From Allobogoriella deserti (GTDB taxonomy: Bacteria > Actinomycetota > Actinomycetes > Actinomycetales > Actinomycetaceae): a DNA stretch of 64,000 nucleotides. The notes below the pieces were generated by a model. It ran no database searches, was not told the DNA's origin, and saw nothing but the letters and a program-made list of their open reading frames with translations. The translations under genes and the position numbers were made by a program. The stretch's first letter is position 1, and each line of letters opens with the position of its first letter. Where the stretch lies: contig NZ_JBHUEE010000001.1 in assembly GCF_042680605.1 (NCBI RefSeq), positions 62,001 to 126,000 on the forward strand, written 5' to 3'. Positions 44,104-52,361 of this stretch are shown here, in pieces.

Positions 44104-46455
44104 GTGACCGCCTCGACCGAGCACCCGGCCCGCCCGGACGCCCCCGCACCCGGCGCCGACGTCCCGGACACGGTGGACAGGGCGGCGGAAACCCCCGACG
44201 AGCAGCTCCCGTACACCGAACTCGGGCTCAAAGCCGACGAGTACGCCCGAATCGTCGAAATCCTCGGGCGCCGGCCCACCGCGGCCGAGCTCGCCATGTA
44301 CTCGGTGATGTGGTCCGAGCACTGCTCCTACAAGTCCTCCAAACGCCATCTGCGCCAGTTCGGCGACAAGACCACCGACGAGATGCGCCGGCATCTCCTG
44401 GTCGGGATCGGGCAGAACGCCGGCGTCGTCGACATCGGTCAGGGATGGGCCGTGACCTTCAAGGTCGAGTCGCACAACCACCCGAGCTTCGTCGAGCCGT
44501 ATCAGGGCGCCGCGACCGGCGTGGGCGGCATCGTCCGCGACATCATCTCCATGGGTGCCCGGCCGGTCGCCGTCATGGACCAGCTCCGCTTCGGTGCCGT
44601 CGACCACCCGGACACCGCGCGCGTCGTGCACGGCGTCGTCGCCGGCGTCGGCGGCTACGGCAACTGCCTGGGTCTGCCCAACATCGGCGGCGAGACCGAG
44701 TTCGACGCCTCCTACCAGGGCAACCCGCTGGTCAACGCGCTCTGCCTCGGCGTGCTCCGCCACGAGGACATCCACCTCGCCAATGCCTCCGGCGCCGGGA
44801 ACAAGGTCGTCCTCTTCGGTGCCCGGACCGGGGGCGACGGCATCGGCGGCGCCTCCATCCTCGCGTCGGAGACCTTCGAGGACGGGATGCCCACCAAGCG
44901 GCCCAGCGTCCAGGTAGGCGACCCGTTCATGGAGAAGGTCCTCATCGAGTGCTGCCTCGAGCTCTACGCCGCCGGCGTGGTCGAGGGGATCCAGGACCTC
45001 GGCGCCGCCGGCATCTCGTGCGCCACCTCCGAGCTGGCCTCCAACGGCGACTCCGGCATGCACGTGGACCTGGAGAACGTGCTGCTGCGCGACCCGACCC
45101 TCAACGCCGGCGAGATCCTGATGAGCGAGTCGCAGGAGCGGATGATGGCCGTCGTCGCGCCGGACAAGCTCGAGCAGTTCGACGCCATCACGACCAAGTG
45201 GGACGTCGAGGCCGCCGTCATCGGCGAGGTCACTGGCGACGGCCGCCTCACCATCGACCACCACGGGCACCGCATCGTCGACGTCGACCCCAAGACGGTC
45301 GCGCACGAAGGCCCCGTCTATGACCGGCCCTACGCTCGCCCCGCCTGGCAGGACACCCTCGCCGCCCACAGCACCGCGGGCCTGGCCCGGCCGGCCGACG
45401 CCGCAGGGCTGCGTGCCCAGGTCCTCGCGCTCGCCGGTTCGCCGAACCTCGCGTCCACCGCCTGGGTCACCGACCAGTACGACCGGTATGTCCAGGGCAA
45501 CACCGCACTCGCCCAGCCCGACGACGCCGGCGTGATCCGCGTCGACGAGACCAGCGGGCTGGGCGTCGCACTCGCCACCGACGCGAACGGCCGGTTCACC
45601 AAGCTCGACCCACGCACCGGTGCCGCGCAGGCGCTGGCCGAGGCGTACCGCAACGTCGCGACCGTCGGCGCGCGTCCGCTCGCCGTCACGGACTGCCTGA
45701 ACTTCGGTTCGCCGGAGGACCCGGACGCGATGTGGCAGCTCGTCGAGGCCATCACCGGCCTGGCCGACGCCTGCCGCGACCTCGGCGTCCCGGTCACCGG
45801 CGGCAACGTCAGTCTCTACAACGGGACGGGCGAGCCGGGCCGGATCGACTCCTCCATCAATCCGACGCCGGTGGTCGGCGTGCTCGGTGTCCTGCCCGAC
45901 GTCACCCGGGCGACGCCGTCGGGTTGGACCGAGGCCGGCCGGGCGGTCTACCTGCTCGGGAGGACGGCGGAGGAACTGGACGGGTCGGTCTGGTCCGACG
46001 TCATCCACTCCCATCTCGGTGGCGTGCCGCCCAAAGTCGATCTCGACGCCGAACGCCGGCTCGCCGAGGTGCTCATCGGGGCCGGCGGCGCCGGCCTCGC
46101 CCACGCCGCGCACGACCTGTCCGGCGGCGGCCTGTCCCAGGCACTGGTCGATGCCGTGGCCCGGTTCGGTGTCGGTGCCGAGGTCGACCTCACCGAACTC
46201 CTCGAGCGTGACGGGATCGACGCGGCCACGGCCCTGTTCGCCGAGTCCGGCGCCCGTGCCCTGGTCGCCGTCGCCGACGGCGCACAGGCGGAGTTCGAGG
46301 AGCTCGCCGCCCACCACGGTGTGCCGGCCCTGCGACTCGGCGCCACTGGGGGCGGCTCCCTGATGGTGAGGCTGTCGGACGGCGAGGTCGTCGAGCTGTC
46401 CGTCGCCGACCTGCGCGAGACCGCCACCGCGGCGCTGCCCCGCCACTTCGGCTGA
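44104..46455 (+). CDS. purL: Phosphoribosylformylglycinamidine synthase subunit PurL
   Basis: PurL is the catalytic subunit that makes FGAM from FGAR with ammonia delivered by PurQ. The 783-residue length is the small type requiring PurS and PurQ, which are encoded 19 kb upstream. Family motifs are MYSVMWSEHCSYKSSKRHL near 62-80, VTFKVESHNHPSFVEPYQGAATGVGGI near 117-143, and the metal/ATP segment TGGNVSLYN near 564-572. The first 35 residues are Ala/Pro-rich. GTG 44104 lies 7 nt after a -10 element. Confidence 0.96.
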   Translation: MTASTEHPARPDAPAPGADVPDTVDRAAETPDEQLPYTELGLKADEYARIVEILGRRPTAAELAMYSVMWSEHCSYKSSKRHLRQFGDKTTDEMRRHLLVGIGQNAGVVDIGQGWAVTFKVESHNHPSFVEPYQGAATGVGGIVRDIISMGARPVAVMDQLRFGAVDHPDTARVVHGVVAGVGGYGNCLGLPNIGGETEFDASYQGNPLVNALCLGVLRHEDIHLANASGAGNKVVLFGARTGGDGIGGASILASETFEDGMPTKRPSVQVGDPFMEKVLIECCLELYAAGVVEGIQDLGAAGISCATSELASNGDSGMHVDLENVLLRDPTLNAGEILMSESQERMMAVVAPDKLEQFDAITTKWDVEAAVIGEVTGDGRLTIDHHGHRIVDVDPKTVAHEGPVYDRPYARPAWQDTLAAHSTAGLARPADAAGLRAQVLALAGSPNLASTAWVTDQYDRYVQGNTALAQPDDAGVIRVDETSGLGVALATDANGRFTKLDPRTGAAQALAEAYRNVATVGARPLAVTDCLNFGSPEDPDAMWQLVEAITGLADACRDLGVPVTGGNVSLYNGTGEPGRIDSSINPTPVVGVLGVLPDVTRATPSGWTEAGRAVYLLGRTAEELDGSVWSDVIHSHLGGVPPKVDLDAERRLAEVLIGAGGAGLAHAAHDLSGGGLSQALVDAVARFGVGAEVDLTELLERDGIDAATALFAESGARALVAVADGAQAEFEELAAHHGVPALRLGATGGGSLMVRLSDGEVVELSVADLRETATAALPRHFG

Positions 46456-46462
46456 GACCAGG

Positions 46463-47191
46463 ATGCTCCTCGAGATCGCGGTCGGCGACGTCGAGGGCGC
46501 CCGTGTCGCCCGGGAGTCCCGAGCCGACCGGATCGAGCTGAGCCAGGCACTGCCGCTCGGCGGTCTGACGCCGAGCCCCGGTCAGGCCGAGCTCGCCACG
46601 GCCCTCGGAGTGCCGGTGCGGGCGCTCATCCGGCCGCGTGGTGGCGGGTTCGCGTATTCGGCAGCCGAGGTCGCGGCGATGGTTCGAGATATCGAGGCCC
46701 TGACCGATGCCGGCGCCGCCGGCTTCGTGCTGGGTGCGCTCGACGCCGAGAGTGCCGGCCTCGACCGGCAGACGTTGCGGCTGCTGATCCGTGCGGCCGA
46801 GGGTCGAGCGGTGCTGGTCCACCGGTGCGTGGACGTGCTTCTCGCGGCCGGTTATGATCCGGCGGTCCTCGCCGGCGAGCTCGCAGACCTCGGGGTCGCG
46901 GGGGTACTGACCTCAGGCGGTGCACCGCGAGCACTCGAGGGGGTTCCGGTGCTGAGTGCGCTCGCCGAGGGGAGCGAGGGCCGGCTCGAGATCGTCGCGG
47001 GCGGGGGAGTCCGGCCGGAGCATGTGCATGCGCTCGCAGACGCCGGCGCGCACGCCGTCCACCTCAGCGCAGCGACCTCCGCCCGCAGCGGCCCGGCCGG
47101 GCCCGGCGGCGGCACGGACGAGTACATGACCACCGGCCCCGCTCGGGTAGCGGCCGCGCGCGCCGCCGTCGACGACCTGGCCGTACGCTGA
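46463..47191 (+). CDS. cutC: CutC-family TIM-barrel protein (copper homeostasis)
   Basis: This 242-residue (beta/alpha)8-barrel protein of the CutC family has been linked to copper tolerance, though its biochemical role is unresolved. Markers are the N-terminal LLEIAVGDVEGARVARESRADRIELS, the segment GLTPSPGQAELA, RPRGGGFAYSAAEVAAM, and VLTSGGAPRALEGV near 147-160. It starts 7 bp after purL, so the two are probably cotranscribed. GGATG at the start offers only a weak ribosome site. Confidence 0.9.
   Translation: MLLEIAVGDVEGARVARESRADRIELSQALPLGGLTPSPGQAELATALGVPVRALIRPRGGGFAYSAAEVAAMVRDIEALTDAGAAGFVLGALDAESAGLDRQTLRLLIRAAEGRAVLVHRCVDVLLAAGYDPAVLAGELADLGVAGVLTSGGAPRALEGVPVLSALAEGSEGRLEIVAGGGVRPEHVHALADAGAHAVHLSAATSARSGPAGPGGGTDEYMTTGPARVAAARAAVDDLAVR
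47184..47189 (+). promoter_or_regulatory. -10 hexamer TACGCT, leaderless promoter candidate
   Basis: TACGCT, inside the last codons of cutC, lies 6 nt before ATG 47196. It could drive an mRNA that begins at the start codon of the thiamine-binding gene. Confidence 0.4.
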
Positions 47192-47195
47192 GGGC

Positions 47196-47504
47196 ATGCT
47201 CGTCGCCTTCTCCGTCGCTCCCACCACCGCCGACACCCCGGACGGATCGGTCGGAGCCGCCGTCGCCGAGGCGGTGCGGGTGGTGCGCGAGTCCGGGCTG
47301 CCGCATGAGACCACGGCGATGTTCACCACGATCGAGGGCGAAGACTGGGACGAGGTCTTCCGGGTCATCAAACGTGCCACCGAGGCCGTCACCGCCGTCA
47401 GCCCGCGGGTGAGCCTGGTCATCAAGGCGGACATCCGGCCCGGGTACACGGGACAGCTCACCGAGAAGGTCCGCCGTGTCGAGGAGCACCTCGGCGAGAG
47501 CTGA
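47196..47504 (+). CDS. MTH1187-family thiamine-binding protein
   Basis: This 102-residue ferredoxin-fold protein of the MTH1187/YkoF-like group binds thiamine or related pyrimidines. The N-terminal VAFSVAPT strand, a mid-protein TTIEGEDWDEVFRVIKRATEAV near 44-65 and the closing SLVIKADIRPGYTGQLTEKV are family features. It starts 4 bp after the cutC stop, with a possible promoter inside cutC. No thiamine gene is nearby, so the pathway link is by homology only. Confidence 0.85.
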   Translation: MLVAFSVAPTTADTPDGSVGAAVAEAVRVVRESGLPHETTAMFTTIEGEDWDEVFRVIKRATEAVTAVSPRVSLVIKADIRPGYTGQLTEKVRRVEEHLGES

Positions 47505-47507
47505 TCC

Positions 47508-47547
47508 TCACGCCGACTCACGCCGGCTCACACCGGGTCACCCCGGC
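47508..47547. repeat. Four 10-bp tandem repeats at the MFS gene end
   Basis: Four units related to TCACGCCGGC start at 47508, 47518, 47528 and 47538 between two convergent genes. On the minus strand each unit supplies a TGA in a 10-nt step, so all three frames are stopped. The last unit contains the stop codon of the exporter gene. Confidence 0.7.
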
Positions 47548-48986
47548 TCGCGGCGACGACGCCGCAGTGCGTCCACGCCCGCGGCTACGACCGCCACGCA
47601 CAACAGGGCGATGTTCACGCGCAGCCCCGCGCTCATCGCCTCCCCGTACCCCCCGGCCAGGCCGCCGCTACCGAGGTTCGAGAAGAACACTGCGGCCACC
47701 ACGGCGATACCGACGGAGGCACCGACCCGCTGCGCGGTCTGCAGTACCCCGCCGGCCGAGCCGCCGCGCTCGACCGGGACGTCCGCCAGCGTCAGCGTCT
47801 GGTTCGGGGCGACGACGTTGCCGTTGCCCAGCCCCGCCACCGCGAGGCACGCGGCGATCACCAACGGCGTCCGGGGGCCGTCCATGCTGGCCGCGACGAG
47901 ATCGACACCGACCATCCCGACGATCATGACCGTCGCGCCGCCGACGACCGTCCACCGCCCGAACCGCTGCACCATCCGCCCGCTGCGCGCGGCCGAGAGA
48001 GCTCCGCACAGGGCGAACGAGGTAAGGGTCAGCCCGGCCTGCAGCGGGGTGAGCTGCAGACCCTGCTGCAGGTACAGCGTGCTGAGCAGGAACAACCCGG
48101 TGAAGCCGGCGAAGTATGCGGTCCCCACCGCGACCCCGAACGCGAAGGACGGCGTACGTACCAGCGCGGCCGGCAGCACCGGCGAGCCGCCCGCGCGTTC
48201 GAGGCGGCGCTCCCACCAGGCGAAGAGCCCGCCGCACGCCAGGCCGACCGCCACGGTCCACCACGGCGCGTCGCCCTGGGCCTCGGAGGCGACGACGAAC
48301 GGGAGCATCACGCAGACCACCGCGGCGCCGAGCAGCACAAGCCCGACGACGTCGATGTCGACCCGCCCGGCCGGCCGCCGGTCGTGGCCCGGCAGGTACC
48401 GCAACGCCAGGGGGATGAGCAGGAGGCCGATGGGGACGTTGACGAGGAACACCGCCCGCCAACCGTGCTCCTGCCCGAATGCGGCGATGAGTAGACCACC
48501 GACCAGCGGCCCCGTCGCCGTGGACAGCCCGACGGTGGCGCCGAAGTACCCGAACGCGCGGGCCCGCGCCGAGCCCGAGAACAGCTGCTGGATGAGCCCG
48601 ACGACCTGGGGATTCAACGTCCCGGCACTGAGTCCCTGCAGAAGCCGGCACAGCGCGAGCACGCCGGCGGACGGTGCCATCCCGCACGCGGCGGAGAAGA
48701 TCACGAAGGCGATGAGTCCACCGACGAAGAGTCGGCGACGGCCGAGGACGTCGCCGACTCGGCCCGCCGGGACGAGCATGAGACCGAACGCCAGGCTGTA
48801 ACCGGCGACGATCCACTGCAGGTCGCTGGGCCCGGCGTCGAGAGCGTCCTCGATCGACGGCAGTGCCACGTTGACGATCGAGACGTCGAGCAACGCCATG
48901 AAACCGGCGCCCAGGCACACCGCGAACGCGTGCCACCGTGCGCGGTCCGCCTGACCGGCGGTCTCGGAATCGGGCGGCAGGCTCAC
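47538..48986 (-). CDS. MFS drug exporter, DHA2 (14-helix, EmrB/QacA) family
   Basis: This 482-residue membrane protein has about 14 hydrophobic segments, the DHA2 layout. GFMALLDVSIVNVALPSIEDAL near 19-40 (motif D1) is typical of proton-coupled multidrug exporters. PAGRVGDVLGRRRLFVGG near 73-90 is motif A, and the motif C-like GPLVGGLLIAAFG lies near 155-170. The start is GTG 48986. It is convergent with the thiamine-binding gene and divergent from the 5'-nucleotidase gene. Exported compounds are unknown. Confidence 0.92.
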   Translation of the reverse strand: MSLPPDSETAGQADRARWHAFAVCLGAGFMALLDVSIVNVALPSIEDALDAGPSDLQWIVAGYSLAFGLMLVPAGRVGDVLGRRRLFVGGLIAFVIFSAACGMAPSAGVLALCRLLQGLSAGTLNPQVVGLIQQLFSGSARARAFGYFGATVGLSTATGPLVGGLLIAAFGQEHGWRAVFLVNVPIGLLLIPLALRYLPGHDRRPAGRVDIDVVGLVLLGAAVVCVMLPFVVASEAQGDAPWWTVAVGLACGGLFAWWERRLERAGGSPVLPAALVRTPSFAFGVAVGTAYFAGFTGLFLLSTLYLQQGLQLTPLQAGLTLTSFALCGALSAARSGRMVQRFGRWTVVGGATVMIVGMVGVDLVAASMDGPRTPLVIAACLAVAGLGNGNVVAPNQTLTLADVPVERGGSAGGVLQTAQRVGASVGIAVVAAVFFSNLGSGGLAGGYGEAMSAGLRVNIALLCVAVVAAGVDALRRRRREPG

Positions 48987-49084
48987 CCCTCTGGTCTAGC
49001 ACTCGCCTGCGTGTGGTGCCCGGCCGTGCGCTCTACCGCCCGCTCGCGCACCACTCCAAGCGCTCGAGGGCGGCCGTGCGTGGC

Positions 49085-49103
49085 GTGTGAACTCTGTGTG
49101 AAC
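49085..49103. promoter_or_regulatory. PHO-box-like direct repeat upstream of the 5'-nucleotidase
   Basis: GTGTGAAC occurs twice exactly 11 bp apart (49085 and 49096). On the minus strand this reads as two GTTCACA-type units with the 11-bp period of PhoP/RegX3 boxes in actinobacteria. The distance to ATG 49197 is 94 nt. Confidence 0.6.
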
Positions 49104-49196
49104 GTTCCAGGACGACAACCCCAAGGTGGGCGACCAGGTCCGGCGGCGTCGATAGCGTCTGAGCGTCAATCCTGTCGACCCTCCCGAGGTTCCCTC

Positions 49197-51500
49197 ATGT
49201 CATCATCTGCGGTACGCCGCGGCCGCACGCGCGTGCTCCGTCCAGCTGCTGCGCTCGGCGCCCTGTCCTTGTCGTTCGTGGGGCTGACCGCTCTCCCGGC
49301 CGCGGCGACGACCGACGGCGACGTCGTCACCCTGGACATTCTCGGTATCACCGACTTCCACGGGGCGCTGGCACAGGCCCCTGGTATCGCGGACATCGTC
49401 AGCGAGACCACCGCTGCCAACGAGGACACGGTCTTCGTCTCGGCCGGTGACAACATCGGCGGCTCCACGTTCGAGTCGGCCATCGCGCAGGACCAGCCCA
49501 CCATCGACGTCCTCAACGCGATGGGGCTGTACACCTCCGCCGTCGGGAACCACGAGTTCGACCGCGGCATCGACGACCTGAACAACCGGGTCATCCCGGC
49601 CGCCGACTTCGAGTACACCGGCGCCAACGTCGACGGCTCGGGCCTGCCGGCCTACAGCCTGTGGGAGGCACCTGCCGGTGTCACCGTCGGATTCGTCGGA
49701 GCGGTGACCGAGTCCACCCCGGAGAAGGTCACCCCCAGCGGCATCGCCGGCCTGACCTTCACCAGCGCCGTGGATGCCGTCAACGACACCGCCGCGGCTC
49801 TGTCCGACGGCGACGACGGCAACGGTGAGGCCGACATCGTGGTGGCGTTGGTGCACGAGGGCGCCAACGACTCCCTGCTGGGCGGTGTGGGCAGCGACGT
49901 CGACGCCCTGTTCCTCGGCCACAGCCACCTCGAGATCAACGACACCGTGAACGGCATCCCGGTGCTGCAGACGGTCAACGGTGGCGAGGACGTCGCCCAC
50001 CTTCAGCTCGAGTACAACACCGCGACCGAGGAGATCGGAGTCGGCGCCCAGGAGATCGTCCCGGTGGCCTCCTACGATCCCGAGACCGGCACCATGACCG
50101 AGCCGGACGAGACCGAGGTTCCGGTCGCGGAGTACGGCGAGACGGTCCGGAACGTCGCCGGCATCGTCGACGACGCGTTCGCCTACGCCGCGGTGGAGGG
50201 GGCCGAGGAGGTCGGCACCGTCACCGGATCGTTCAACCGGGGCACCAACGACGGCAGCGACACCGGTGGCAACCGCGGCACCGAGTCGACGCTCGGCAAC
50301 ATGGTCGCCGAGGCCTACCAGTGGAAGGCCGAGGACCTCGGGCTCGAGGCAGACCTGGGTGTGATGAACCCGGGTGGTCTGCGTGCGGACCTCGACCCCA
50401 ACGGCGACGGCTCGGTGACCTACTCGGAGCTGGCGACCCTCTCGCCATTCGGCAACACCCTGGCCACCGTCGACCTCACCGGCGCCCAGCTCGTCACGAT
50501 GCTCGAGCAGCAGTGGCTCCAGCCAGAGGGCGACCACCCGGTGCTGCGGCTCGGCCTGAGCTCCGAGGTGCAGTACTACTACGACCCCGAGGCGGCCGAT
50601 GGCGAGCACGTCCTCGCCCTGGAGATCGACGGCGAGCCCGTCGACCCCGAGGCCACCTACACCGTCGCCACGATCAACTTCCTCACCGAGGGCGGGGACG
50701 GGTTCGACGGCTTCACCGAGGGCACGAACCTCAACGACACCGGCTATATCGACCGGGACGCCACCACCGACTACCTGGCCGCCAACCCTGAGCTCGCGCC
50801 CGACTACACCCAGCGGTCCGTCGGCGTGACCTGGCTGTCGGACCCGGACGTGACGTTCACCGGCGGCGAGGAGGTCGAGCTGCGCCTGTCCTCGCTGTCC
50901 TTCACCTCGGACGAGCCGAAGGTCGAGGAGGTCCAGCTCCTCGTCGACGGCGAGCAGACCGACACGTTCCCGGTGGACAACACTGTCACGCCGTCGGCGG
51001 ACGAGACCGGCGTGGCCGACGTCTCGTTCACCATGCCGGACCTGTCCGAGTACGACGAGGGCGAGACGATCACGTTCGAGCTGGCCTTCGGTGCCACCTC
51101 CGACAGTCAGCAGTCGATCCCGTTCACCCTCGAGGTGACCGGCGACGGAACGACCCCGGGTGGCGACGGGCCCGACGACAACGGGTCCGGTGACGACAAC
51201 GGGTCCGGTGACGACGACGGGTCCGGTGACGACGACGGCTCCGGCTCCGGAGACGACAACGGCTCGGGTTCGGGTGACGACGGTTCGGGCTCGGACGACG
51301 ACGGGTCCGGCTCCGGTGACGACGACGGCGCCGGCTCGGGTGACGACGGTTCGGACGAGGGCTCCGGCGACGACGGCCTCGGCCGACTGCCGGACACCGG
51401 CGCCGAGGTCGCGCTGGCGGCCGCCGTGGCCGGCGCGCTGGTCCTGCTCGGCACGGTCGGTGTCATCCTCGGCCGCCGCCGCAGGAACGTGACCGGCTGA
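49197..51500 (+). CDS. Secreted 5'-nucleotidase/UDP-sugar hydrolase with LPXTG wall anchor
   Basis: This 767-residue surface enzyme removes phosphate from nucleotides. After a signal peptide (about 1-37), the metallophosphatase domain carries the metal ligands DFHGAL, GDNIGGS, GNHEFDRG and GHSHLE. A 5'-nucleotidase C-terminal domain spans about 345-540, and a beta domain lies near 545-650. A long Asp/Gly/Ser linker (near 655-725) follows, then LPDTG at 731, a hydrophobic helix and an RRRR tail, a sortase signal. A PHO-box-like repeat upstream suggests induction by phosphate starvation. Confidence 0.93.
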   Translation: MSSSAVRRGRTRVLRPAAALGALSLSFVGLTALPAAATTDGDVVTLDILGITDFHGALAQAPGIADIVSETTAANEDTVFVSAGDNIGGSTFESAIAQDQPTIDVLNAMGLYTSAVGNHEFDRGIDDLNNRVIPAADFEYTGANVDGSGLPAYSLWEAPAGVTVGFVGAVTESTPEKVTPSGIAGLTFTSAVDAVNDTAAALSDGDDGNGEADIVVALVHEGANDSLLGGVGSDVDALFLGHSHLEINDTVNGIPVLQTVNGGEDVAHLQLEYNTATEEIGVGAQEIVPVASYDPETGTMTEPDETEVPVAEYGETVRNVAGIVDDAFAYAAVEGAEEVGTVTGSFNRGTNDGSDTGGNRGTESTLGNMVAEAYQWKAEDLGLEADLGVMNPGGLRADLDPNGDGSVTYSELATLSPFGNTLATVDLTGAQLVTMLEQQWLQPEGDHPVLRLGLSSEVQYYYDPEAADGEHVLALEIDGEPVDPEATYTVATINFLTEGGDGFDGFTEGTNLNDTGYIDRDATTDYLAANPELAPDYTQRSVGVTWLSDPDVTFTGGEEVELRLSSLSFTSDEPKVEEVQLLVDGEQTDTFPVDNTVTPSADETGVADVSFTMPDLSEYDEGETITFELAFGATSDSQQSIPFTLEVTGDGTTPGGDGPDDNGSGDDNGSGDDDGSGDDDGSGSGDDNGSGSGDDGSGSDDDGSGSGDDDGAGSGDDGSDEGSGDDGLGRLPDTGAEVALAAAVAGALVLLGTVGVILGRRRRNVTG
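51170..51380 (+). repeat. Low-complexity Asp/Gly/Ser coding repeat
   Basis: Imperfect 15-18 nt repeats encode GSGDDNGSGDDDG-like units inside the nucleotidase gene. They form an extended acidic stalk between the enzyme and the wall anchor and are likely to vary in length by slippage. Confidence 0.9.
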
Positions 51501-51524
51501 GCCCGAGGTATCACGGACGCAGGA

Positions 51525-51549
51525 GGCCGGGACCCCGCGGGTCCCGGCC
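51525..51549. terminator. Hairpin terminator after the 5'-nucleotidase
   Basis: Perfect 11-bp arms GGCCGGGACCC and complement enclose a 3-nt loop 24 bp after the stop codon. No U-tract follows, which is common for high-GC actinobacterial terminators. Confidence 0.65.
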
Positions 51550-51557
51550 CCTCGCGT

Positions 51558-51563
51558 TACCGT
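51558..51563 (+). promoter_or_regulatory. -10 hexamer TACCGT, leaderless promoter candidate
   Basis: TACCGT lies 6 nt before GTG 51570 and directly after the upstream terminator hairpin. No ribosome site is present. Confidence 0.45.
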
Positions 51564-51569
51564 TCTCCG

Positions 51570-51968
51570 GTGCGCCGACGGATCGATGAGCGTGAGGGGA
51601 TGCAGGCCCTGCGGGCGTGGGCCGAGGCCTACGACAGCGGCTGGCCGGAGGCCGCCCGCGGGGTGGACCGCAGCCTGGTGCGGACCGCCGTCCGGTTCAC
51701 GCTGGAGGAGCTCGCGGTCAGCTCACCCGGACGGTCCGTCGAGGTGCGTGTCCCACCGGCGGGTGCGGTCCAGGCACTCCCGGGGCCGCGGCACACCCGC
51801 GGCACACCGCCGAACGTCGTCGAGACGGACGAACAGACCTGGCTCGCCCTCGCCACCGGACGGAGCGCATGGGGCGACGCCGTCGCGCGTGGCGCCGTCC
51901 GTGCCTCGGGGGCGCGGGCCGACCTGTCCCGCGTGCTGCCACTGATCACGGTAGGTTCGAGGACGTGA
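51570..51968 (+). CDS. Conserved purF-neighbour protein, sterol-carrier-like family
   Basis: This 132-residue soluble protein resembles the sterol-carrier-family gene that lies two or three genes ahead of purF in many actinobacteria. Visible parts are WAEAYDSGWPEAARGVDRSLVRTAVRFTLEELA near 17-50, an SVEVRVPPAGAVQ strand and TWLALATGRSAWGDAVARGAVRASG, a typical SCP2-like helix. No function is established. GTG 51570 is the start, and the stop overlaps the next gene. Some relatives may have an adaptor or lipid-binding role. Confidence 0.75.
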   Translation: MRRRIDEREGMQALRAWAEAYDSGWPEAARGVDRSLVRTAVRFTLEELAVSSPGRSVEVRVPPAGAVQALPGPRHTRGTPPNVVETDEQTWLALATGRSAWGDAVARGAVRASGARADLSRVLPLITVGSRT

Positions 51969-52360
51969 CACAGCGCGACTCGGAGCCGACGCCGCAGGCG
52001 CCTGACGGTGACGCCGAGCCCGGTGGCGAGGCCGTGCCCGTCGGCGACGCGATCGATCGCCGCGCCGTGCGCCGCGCGCCGCGGTACGGCCGGTTCATCG
52101 TGCTCGGCATCGTCCTCGGCGCCGTGCTCTCGTTCGCACTGTCCGCGGTCCCGCCCAGCCAGGAGGCGGTCGAGACCGGACAGGTGCTCGCGCGCAGCGA
52201 CCTGTTCTGGCTGCTGTTCCTCACGCTCGGGTTCTTCGGCGGCATCCTCGGTGCCCTCGTCGCGCTGCTCGTGGACCGCGTCTCGTTGCGCAGCCGGGAA
52301 CGACGCATGCGCGCGGTACGCGACGACCTCGGCCAGGGCACCGCAGACCGGGGGCGCTGA
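51965..52360 (+). CDS. Small two-helix membrane protein
   Basis: This 131-residue protein is unrecognised beyond gross features. It has an acidic, Pro/Gly-rich cytoplasmic leader of about 35 residues, then two membrane helices near 44-63 and 83-105. A basic helical tail (SLRSRERRMRAVRDDL) follows. GTG 51965 overlaps the preceding stop, so it is translated with the purF-neighbour protein. Small membrane proteins of this kind are common at this place in actinobacterial genomes. Confidence 0.75.
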   Translation: MTQRDSEPTPQAPDGDAEPGGEAVPVGDAIDRRAVRRAPRYGRFIVLGIVLGAVLSFALSAVPPSQEAVETGQVLARSDLFWLLFLTLGFFGGILGALVALLVDRVSLRSRERRMRAVRDDLGQGTADRGR

Positions 52361-52361
52361 C

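Noticed and set aside
43843..46446. An 867-codon minus-strand frame opposite purL
   Set aside because: It is the shadow of purL; its composition is skewed to Gly/Val/Arg/Asp and no domain is recognisable.
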